Of a stretch of 64,000 nt of DNA, positions 59,201 through 64,000 are shown piece by piece. The position numbers and the translations under genes were made by a program. This DNA is from an uncultured Lachnospiraceae bacterium (lineage in GTDB: Bacteria > Bacillota > Clostridia > Lachnospirales > Lachnospiraceae), in NCBI GenBank assembly GCA_900317915.1, contig ONIO01000001.1, forward strand, positions 248,001 to 312,000, given 5' to 3'. Within the stretch, counting starts at the first letter, position 1, and the number at the start of each line of letters is the position of its first letter. The notes beneath the pieces were generated by a model. That model had not been told where the DNA came from. It worked only from the letters and a program-made list of their open reading frames with translations, and did not search any database.

Positions 59201-59845
59201 ATAACGCTTTGCAGTCTCTGACTGCTTTTCGAGAGGACCAACACGGCCTTCTAATTCAGAGAGAATGTCATTCACACGAACCAGATTCTCACGCTCATGC
59301 TCTAGTCTCTTTTCTGATGCAGCTTTTCTCTTCTTATACTTAACGATACCAACTGCTTCATCGAAAAGTTCACGGCGCTCCTCCGGCTTACCAGATAGGA
59401 TTCGTTCAATCTGACCCTGTCCGATAATGGAATAGCCTTCCTTACCGATACCGGTGTCATAGAACAATTCATTTACTTCTCTAAGACGGCATGGTGCACC
59501 GTTGATCAGATACTCACTCTCTCCAGAACGATAAACACGACGAGAGACGGTAACTTCCTGGAAGTCTACAGGAAGCACGTGATCGGAATTATCCAAGGTA
59601 ATGGATACATAAGCATAACCTAAGGGACGACGGTTTTCCGTTCCAGAGAAGATAACGTCCTGCATATTCTCCGAACGAAGCTGCTTGGCACTTTGCTCAC
59701 CAAGTACCCAGCGCACCGCATCAGATACATTGGACTTACCAGAACCATTTGGTCCAACGATGCCAGTAATTCCTGTATGGAAATCCAACACAATTTTATT
59801 GGCAAAGGACTTAAAGCCCTGCATTTCAATACTTTTTAAATACAT
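56285..59845 (-). CDS. smc: Chromosome partition protein SMC
   Basis: 1186 residues, full length. N-terminal Walker A GPNGSGKSN (about 32-40), a long coiled coil, the hinge (about 515-665), a second coiled coil and the C-terminal LSGGEKSL signature with DEIEAALDDSN Walker B. With ScpA/B it compacts and segregates the chromosome. Its start overlaps the rnc stop by one base. Confidence 0.97.
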   Translation of the reverse strand: MYLKSIEMQGFKSFANKIVLDFHTGITGIVGPNGSGKSNVSDAVRWVLGEQSAKQLRSENMQDVIFSGTENRRPLGYAYVSITLDNSDHVLPVDFQEVTVSRRVYRSGESEYLINGAPCRLREVNELFYDTGIGKEGYSIIGQGQIERILSGKPEERRELFDEAVGIVKYKKRKAASEKRLEHERENLVRVNDILSELEGRVGPLEKQSETAKRYLTLKENLKKLDVNMYLMEMDRIEKETDSVSTNANNVQKDLSDSNEELNQIRKNYAELEEKLSHIDERIEKIHQEETETSDKKNQLENQITLLEEQIHSAENSDESLNDRKKNLLTEHEEKLVQKEETEAELKTLSESLSRVRERLTEADVAYKELSLAIKECNETIEKDHQKIVALLNEKAEIQSELQKFTTIREQTNIRKAEIVQKLLSRKTEDAKADEELQAAQEKYLSLDDSYKKYQEDSDKYKASLGEARDRKKVTEERYQKAKNASHVLLTKKETLQNLLERYEGYGNSIRRVMDQKKDHPGIIGVVSDLIHVEKRYETAIETALGGNIQNIVTEDETTAKAMIDFLKRSHAGRATFLPLTSVHPKENQVPEHVLDEKGVLGLASDLVDTDDRYRDIMKYLLGRVVVMETLDSALAFAKKTHYQNHVVTLEGEYLRPGGSLTGGAFKNSNNLLGRNRELEQLEEDLSKNEGELRELQEKLDAISQEIQELQNQFEENRKSLEETALKRNTAMIALSHAKENVNQAKTRYDELNAESTKIEEELKKIDEEQTRVQARVFASDDTEKELQEEIHKLQEVLLTKTKEETAASQSVSGIQLEEANASQKVSFMQENLNRIVLELQKNEESYASLEEESLSTRTSAEQKKSLIEKLKTEIASLKKQYDSLEEERRNSILKKEEMNQEYKGFFDRREEVSDRINRLDKELYRLNGKRQKLEEELEYQNNYMWDEYELTLHAAMELKDPEMDDHAGMKREISKVKDEIRSMGSVNVNAIEEYKEVFERYSFLKNQHDDLVEAEQSLVTIIQELDEGMRKQFASGFKSIQVEFDKAFKALFGGGKGSLELVEGEDLLETGIRIIAQPPGKKLQNMMQMSGGEKSLTAIALLFAIQNLKPSPFCLLDEIEAALDDSNVDRFAKYLHKLTKNTQFIVITHRRGTMTAADRLYGITMQEKGVSTLVSVNLIDQELTD

Positions 59846-60543
59846 TATCGAACCGAATCCTTCTGTTTCTGTGCATAGAGGATTCCCTGATAAGCCGCTT
59901 CCTGTTCAGCCGCCTTCTTAGAGGATCCTACGCCCTGTCCAATTACCAAATCTCCAACCTTCGCTTCCACAGTGAATACCTTGGCATGATCTGGGCCTTC
60001 TTCCTTAATCAGCTCATAGGTTAGAGGTGCTGTATGCTCTGCCTGTACAATCTCCTGCAGAGCTGTCTTACAGTCATGATAGAGCTTCTTATGCTCGATA
60101 TCTGTAAGGATAAAGCGAAGAACGAATTTCTTCGCTGGCTCTAATCCACCATCTAAGAACATAGCACCAATCACAGCTTCAAGTGCATCGGAGCGAATGG
60201 ACTTACGTTTTCTACCACCTGTTTTTTCCTCACCAAAGCTGAGACGGATATACTTCTTAAGATCCATCTCTTCGGTGCAATAGCTCAGTGTCGGTTCACA
60301 TACCAGACTTGCCCGGAGCTTACTTAATTTGCCCTCGTTGTCGTTCGGGTAATTCTGGTACAAGAACTCACTTGAAACCAATTCCAATACAGCATCTCCT
60401 AGGAACTCCAGACGCTCATTATCGGATAATGGCTTCATATGCTTTTCATTTGCATAGGAGCTGTGGGTTAAAGCCTGAATCAGTAATTCCTGATTATGGA
60501 AATGATATCCAATGGCTTCTTCTAATTCATTTAAATTTGTCAT
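59845..60543 (-). CDS. rnc: Ribonuclease III
   Basis: 232 residues from ATG 60543, which has GGAGG five bases upstream; an in-frame codon eight positions earlier is not preferred. The signature ERLEFLGDAVLEL and EAVIGAMFLDGG belong to the catalytic domain. A dsRNA-binding domain forms the last 70 residues. It processes rRNA precursors and structured mRNAs. It begins the rnc-smc-ftsY transcript. Confidence 0.96.
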   Translation of the reverse strand: MTNLNELEEAIGYHFHNQELLIQALTHSSYANEKHMKPLSDNERLEFLGDAVLELVSSEFLYQNYPNDNEGKLSKLRASLVCEPTLSYCTEEMDLKKYIRLSFGEEKTGGRKRKSIRSDALEAVIGAMFLDGGLEPAKKFVLRFILTDIEHKKLYHDCKTALQEIVQAEHTAPLTYELIKEEGPDHAKVFTVEAKVGDLVIGQGVGSSKKAAEQEAAYQGILYAQKQKDSVR

Positions 60544-60584
60544 TTTTTCCTCCAAATGATTGGCCACATGGCCTTCATTACGAT

Positions 60585-60616
60585 AAAAAACCCTTCCACT
60601 TTTAGAAGGGTTTTTT
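60585..60616 (-). terminator. Intrinsic terminator after acpP
   Basis: AAAAAACCCTTC / GAAGGGTTTTTT arms (60585-60596 and 60605-60616). T-runs exist on both strands, so it could act in either direction; the minus-strand acpP lies 10 bases away. Confidence 0.85.
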
Positions 60617-60625
60617 ATATATTCC

Positions 60626-60862
60626 TTATTTGTCAGATACGGACTTCTCTAAGAGTTCTACTGCGTCTCCGACGGTCTTAATTCCAGAAGCAACTTCCTC
60701 GTCCACTTCGATATTCAGTTCTTCCTGAACCTCTAAGATAATCTGGTAGAGATCAAGTGAATCAGCACCTAAATCATCTGTAAAAGTTGTATCCAGTGTA
60801 ATCTCATTAGGATCAACACCAAGAACTTCTGCAATAATCTTCTTTAATGTCTCGAATTCCAT
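60626..60862 (-). CDS. acpP: Acyl carrier protein
   Basis: 78 residues. The 4'-phosphopantetheine serine is S35 (LGADSLDLY). Strongly acidic, with the usual four-helix pattern. It carries acyl chains in fatty-acid synthesis. Its ATG overlaps the plsX stop by one base. Confidence 0.97.
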   Translation of the reverse strand: MEFETLKKIIAEVLGVDPNEITLDTTFTDDLGADSLDLYQIILEVQEELNIEVDEEVASGIKTVGDAVELLEKSVSDK

Positions 60863-61881
60863 TAGTTTTCTCCTTTCGAAAGGTTTTCACGTATCAATTC
60901 TTTAATATTCTGATCACGGAAGGTGATACATTGAAGAATAGATGTTGTAAATTCCTTAGCTGTCGCACTACCATGGGTCTTTACGACTAAGCCATTCAGA
61001 CCAAGCATAGGTGCACCGCCATATCGTGTTACATCAAAATCCTTTAATTTCTCCTTCAGTACAGGAAGTGCTAGTCCTGCGCCGAGTTTCGACTTCAAAT
61101 TAGCAGTAAATGCTTCCTTTAACAGTTTGAAGAATGTCTTACCAACTCCTTCATACATCTTTAGAATGACATTTCCTACAAAAGCCTCAGTCACAATAAC
61201 ATCCGCATAGCCAGATGGAATGTCTCTTGCTTCGATACTACCAATAAAGTTGATATCATCCAGTGCTTTTAACAGAGGGAAGGTCTCCTTAACGAGCTTA
61301 TTTCCCTTCTCTTCCTCGGCGCCAACATTCACAATAGCAACACGAGGACGATCAACCTTCATGACCTTCTCCATATAGATGGAGCCCATCTCGGCGAACT
61401 GAACCAAAAGTTCTGGTCTGGCATCAAGATTCGCACCACAGTCAATTAATAAAGCTGGACCCTTTTCTGTAGGAATTAAAGGAGCAAGTGGTGCTCTCTT
61501 AACTCCAGGAAGTCTGCCAACCAGAACCTGACCACCAACTAGAATCGCTCCAGAATTACCTGCAGAGACCATGGCCTGGGCATCTTTAGTCTTCACTTCC
61601 TTCATTGCAACCACAAGGGAAGAATTCTTCTTCTTAGAAATTGCAACAGTTGGTGACTCTGCAGTCGCTATTACCTCAGTAGTCGCTACAATTGAATAAC
61701 GATTCTTATAAGTATTCGCATCAGGAATGGTGTCTAAGACTTCACGAATCACAGACTCTGTTCCTACCAGATGGATTACTAAATTATCATTTTGCTTTAA
61801 GGCTTCAATCGCTCCCTTAATTGGTTCAACTGGAGCATTATCTCCGCCCATTACATCTACTGCAACAATCATGGATTCCAT
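60862..61881 (-). CDS. plsX: Phosphate acyltransferase PlsX
   Basis: 339 residues, full length. It makes acyl-phosphate from acyl-ACP; PlsY (also encoded here) uses the product. VDVMGGDNAP, SAGNSGAIL and VTEAFVGNVILK are the family signatures. ATG 61881 has AGAGGTGA upstream. It forms a two-gene operon with acpP. Confidence 0.97.
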   Translation of the reverse strand: MESMIVAVDVMGGDNAPVEPIKGAIEALKQNDNLVIHLVGTESVIREVLDTIPDANTYKNRYSIVATTEVIATAESPTVAISKKKNSSLVVAMKEVKTKDAQAMVSAGNSGAILVGGQVLVGRLPGVKRAPLAPLIPTEKGPALLIDCGANLDARPELLVQFAEMGSIYMEKVMKVDRPRVAIVNVGAEEEKGNKLVKETFPLLKALDDINFIGSIEARDIPSGYADVIVTEAFVGNVILKMYEGVGKTFFKLLKEAFTANLKSKLGAGLALPVLKEKLKDFDVTRYGGAPMLGLNGLVVKTHGSATAKEFTTSILQCITFRDQNIKELIRENLSKGEN

Positions 61882-61923
61882 GAAATCACCTCTTACTTAT
61901 AGCACAATATGCAATCTTAAAAA

Positions 61924-61952
61924 ATTTTACTATAAGTACTATAAGAATTCAA
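61924..61952 (-). promoter_or_regulatory. Sigma-A promoter for plsX-acpP with tandem repeat in the spacer
   Basis: TTGAAT (61947-61952), 17-base spacer, TAAAAT (61924-61929). The plus-strand nonamer TACTATAAG occurs twice in tandem (61928-61936 and 61937-61945), filling the spacer and touching the -10 box. Confidence 0.6.
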
Positions 61953-61975
61953 GAATACAGAGACTGACTGAAGGC

Positions 61976-62010
61976 AAAAATAAAGCCTCCCGGATAAACC
62001 GGAAGGCTTT
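61976..62010 (-). terminator. Intrinsic terminator after rpmF
   Basis: AAAGCCTCCCGG / CCGGAAGGCTTT arms with one mismatch (61982-61993 and 61999-62010). The minus strand continues TTTATTTTTG. Confidence 0.85.
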
Positions 62011-62034
62011 TTCGTTCACGAATAGTAGTGGAAA

Positions 62035-62214
62035 TTAATCCTGAGCAACGATCTCGCGCTTGTTATATGTTCCACACTTCTTGCAAACTCTGTGAGGCAT
62101 CATTAAAGCTCCACACTTGCTGCAACGAACCAGAGTCGGAGCGCTCATTTTCCAGTTTGCTCTTCTTCTGTCTCTTCTTCCCTTGGAAGATTTGTTCTTA
62201 GGACAAATAGACAT
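62035..62214 (-). CDS. rpmF: 50S ribosomal protein L32
   Basis: 59 residues, opening MSICPKNKSSKGRRDRRR, the L32 pattern. Two CxxC pairs (CSKC and CKKC) form the zinc-binding version. It starts three bases after the yceD stop, the classic yceD-rpmF pair. Confidence 0.96.
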   Translation of the reverse strand: MSICPKNKSSKGRRDRRRANWKMSAPTLVRCSKCGALMMPHRVCKKCGTYNKREIVAQD

Positions 62215-62217
62215 CGA

Positions 62218-62742
62218 TCACACCTCCTTAAACTGATTGAAGACATCCAGGAACTTCGCCATACGAGGATCCAGTGATTCTCTATTACAGCCACATTCCT
62301 GCTGATTTAAATTCTGACCGCATATAGGACATAAGCCCTTGCAATCCTCTTTACAGAGAACCTTAGTCGGCCAGTTAAGAAGAAGTTCGTCTCGGATCAT
62401 TTGATCTATGTCCAGACAATTGCCTTCTACGAAATTAACTACTCCCTCATCGGATGCATTCATAAGCTTACCGTCTTCGATTGCAAGCTCAAAATCGACC
62501 TCTACTGGAATTACGTAATGAACATCTGTTAAACATCGATCACAAGGGATATCAAATTCAACTTCTGTTGCTGTACGAATCACCAGCTTCCGTCCATCCT
62601 TACATGATAAGAATAGATCTAATGGCTTCTTCTCTGCAATTGGATAGATCACATCATTAACAGATATCTGGCTCATTTCTAATTCAATAGGAATCTGCTC
62701 ATCGGTCTTATCTCGAATAATACTTGAAAGATCAAACTGCAT
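62218..62742 (-). CDS. yceD: YceD/DUF177 protein
   Basis: 174 residues from ATG 62742, which has GGAG six bases upstream; a TTG four codons earlier was passed over. The CxxC pairs CDRC and CKEDCKGLCPICG are typical of the family, which is linked to rRNA metabolism and to L32. It is co-transcribed with rpmF. Confidence 0.92.
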   Translation of the reverse strand: MQFDLSSIIRDKTDEQIPIELEMSQISVNDVIYPIAEKKPLDLFLSCKDGRKLVIRTATEVEFDIPCDRCLTDVHYVIPVEVDFELAIEDGKLMNASDEGVVNFVEGNCLDIDQMIRDELLLNWPTKVLCKEDCKGLCPICGQNLNQQECGCNRESLDPRMAKFLDVFNQFKEV

Positions 62743-62768
62743 GATATTCTCCAATCCACACTTTTTTG

Positions 62769-62797
62769 ATTATACTCATGCCTTAAATGTAAGTCAA
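62769..62797 (-). promoter_or_regulatory. Sigma-A promoter for yceD-rpmF
   Basis: TTGACT (62792-62797), 17-base spacer, TATAAT (62769-62774, consensus). The predicted start near 62762 gives a leader of about 20 bases. Confidence 0.8.
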
Positions 62798-62848
62798 TAC
62801 TAAATGTTGTATATTATCAAAGTTTTTTACATTATTGGCACAATTTAT

Positions 62849-64000
62849 TTAGGCAAGCTTATTTGCTGCTAATACTTCTACGGTCTGACGAGCAATTGCT
62901 AACTCTTCATTGGTAGGAATCATCCATACTGGTACAGAAGAATCATCTGTTGACAGAAGCTTCTCGCAACGAACTGCTTCGCTACGCTCTGGATCCATCT
63001 TGATTCCCATGTAATCGAAGTAGCTGATTGCCATCCGACGAATGTACTTATTATTCTCACCAACACCAGCTGTAAATACGATACAGTCAACACCGTGCAT
63101 TGCTGCGATGTAAGCACCGATGTACTTAGCAACTCTGTAAGAATAAGTCTCTAATACTTCACGTGCATGGCTATCGCCCTCTTCCATCTTGGCAGTGATA
63201 TCACGGAAGTCAGAAGAGATACCAGACATACCAAGAACACCAGACTTCTTATTCAGGATATTCATAACACCATCGATATCTGTATTTTCCTTCTTAGCAA
63301 TGAACTGGATGATAGATGGATCTAAGTCACCAGAACGAGTACCCATGATCAGACCCTCTAATGGAGTAAGACCCATAGAAGTATCAATAGACTTACCATT
63401 CTCTACTGCAGAGATAGAAGCACCGTTACCAAGGTGGCAAACAATAATCTTAGACTCTTCTAATGGCTTGCCGATTAACTCAGCTGCTCTCTGGGATACG
63501 AACTGATGAGAAGTTCCATGGAAACCATAACGACGAACCTTATACTCATCATAGTACTTCTTAGGAATACCATAGAGGTATGCTTTTGCAGGCATTGTCT
63601 GATGGAAAGCTGTATCAAATACACCAACCATAGGTACATTAGGAAGTACCTCCTGGCATGCACGAATTCCAATGATATTTGCAGGGTTATGAAGAGGAGC
63701 CAGGTCATTACAGTCCTCAACAGCCTTGATCATGTCTTCGTTGATTAAAGCAGCCTCAGAGAAGTTCTCTCCGCCATGAACCACACGATGTCCAACAGCT
63801 TCGATCTCATCTAGGCTCTTTAATACACCAGTAGCCTCATTGGTCAGAGCCTTCAGTACTGCAGCTACAGCCTCTGTATGTGTAGGAAGTTCCATCTCGG
63901 TGATTTCCTTCTCACCGCCCTTTGGAGTGTACTCTAACACACCGCCGATACCGATACGCTCGCAAAGTCCCTTTGCTAATACGTCCTCAGTCTCGGAATC
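62849..64000 (-). CDS. ackA: Acetate kinase, 5' end outside the window
   Basis: 383 codons plus the stop are in the window; the frame is open to the right edge, starting DSETEDVLAKGLCERIGI. About 20 N-terminal residues, including the NxGSSS phosphate motif, are missing. HRVVHGGE, the catalytic VFDTAFHQTMP and GFHGTSH, and the C-terminal CIVFTAGVGEN are intact. It makes ATP and acetate from acetyl-phosphate in fermentation. pta is probably just outside the window. Confidence 0.96.
   Translation of the reverse strand, partial: DSETEDVLAKGLCERIGIGGVLEYTPKGGEKEITEMELPTHTEAVAAVLKALTNEATGVLKSLDEIEAVGHRVVHGGENFSEAALINEDMIKAVEDCNDLAPLHNPANIIGIRACQEVLPNVPMVGVFDTAFHQTMPAKAYLYGIPKKYYDEYKVRRYGFHGTSHQFVSQRAAELIGKPLEESKIIVCHLGNGASISAVENGKSIDTSMGLTPLEGLIMGTRSGDLDPSIIQFIAKKENTDIDGVMNILNKKSGVLGMSGISSDFRDITAKMEEGDSHAREVLETYSYRVAKYIGAYIAAMHGVDCIVFTAGVGENNKYIRRMAISYFDYMGIKMDPERSEAVRCEKLLSTDDSSVPVWMIPTNEELAIARQTVEVLAANKLA

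Noticed and set aside
61920..61955. FapR operator at plsX
   Set aside because: The repeats are direct, not the FapR palindrome.

Overview
This window is chromosomal core sequence from a low-to-moderate GC Gram-positive bacterium, most likely a clostridial Firmicute of the Lachnospiraceae type. The evidence is gene order: yceD-rpmF-plsX-acpP-rnc-smc-ftsY, ylxM-ffh-rpsP-khpA-rimM-trmD-rplS, rbgA-rnhB, der-plsY-gpsA and phoH-HD protein-ybeY. AGGAGG-type ribosome binding sites, a perfect CIRCE element at groESL, and Rex and formate-THF ligase genes fit the same picture. The genus cannot be read from the sequence. No rRNA, tRNA, CRISPR array, insertion sequence, integrase or phage gene was seen. 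Every intergenic gap is shorter than 300 bases. About 60 genes are present, almost all on the minus strand, so operons read from high to low coordinates. Only tyrA, aroA and one small membrane protein gene are on the plus strand.

Layout in order of coordinate. 1-10.5 kb: glgA stands alone. Then ftsK, fhs and folD are followed by a zinc-ribbon/TPR membrane protein, phoH, a degenerate 7TM-HD protein and the start of ybeY; one-carbon metabolism is thus embedded in a division/rRNA-maturation cluster. 10.5-21.3 kb: nnr-alr-CBS protein-yebC, rex with an acidic companion gene, icd with an ABC-F ATPase, and a pseudo-receiver protein. 21.4-28.1 kb: tyrA-aroA (+), a SEC-C protein, a small membrane protein, and a GldA/GldFG-like ABC exporter. 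28.2-35.5 kb: purA, degV, groESL, a DUF2974-type hydrolase and two membrane proteins. 35.5-44.0 kb: a type IIA topoisomerase pair (ParE/ParC-like) and the der-plsY-gpsA-dut-PRTase operon. 44.2-53.9 kb: a long translation, secretion and RNA-maturation run from ylxM down to yraN, including two signal peptidases. 54-64 kb: ilvA, then ftsY-smc-rnc, acpP-plsX, rpmF-yceD and the 5'-truncated ackA.

The genes form co-directional housekeeping operons separated by short intrinsic terminators. Several terminators are fused to the next promoter. The clearest case is the 58-base ilvA-ylxM gap, where terminator, sigma-A promoter and ylxM ribosome binding site overlap. Other points worth a second look are a multi-hairpin GC-rich element between fhs and folD, a receiver protein without its phospho-acceptor, an HD protein without its HD dyad, an autoregulatory Rex site candidate, and export-apparatus-like FliK/FlhB fragments with no flagellar genes nearby. 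I found no convincing new defence or mobile system; the novelty here lies in regulation and divergent accessory proteins.
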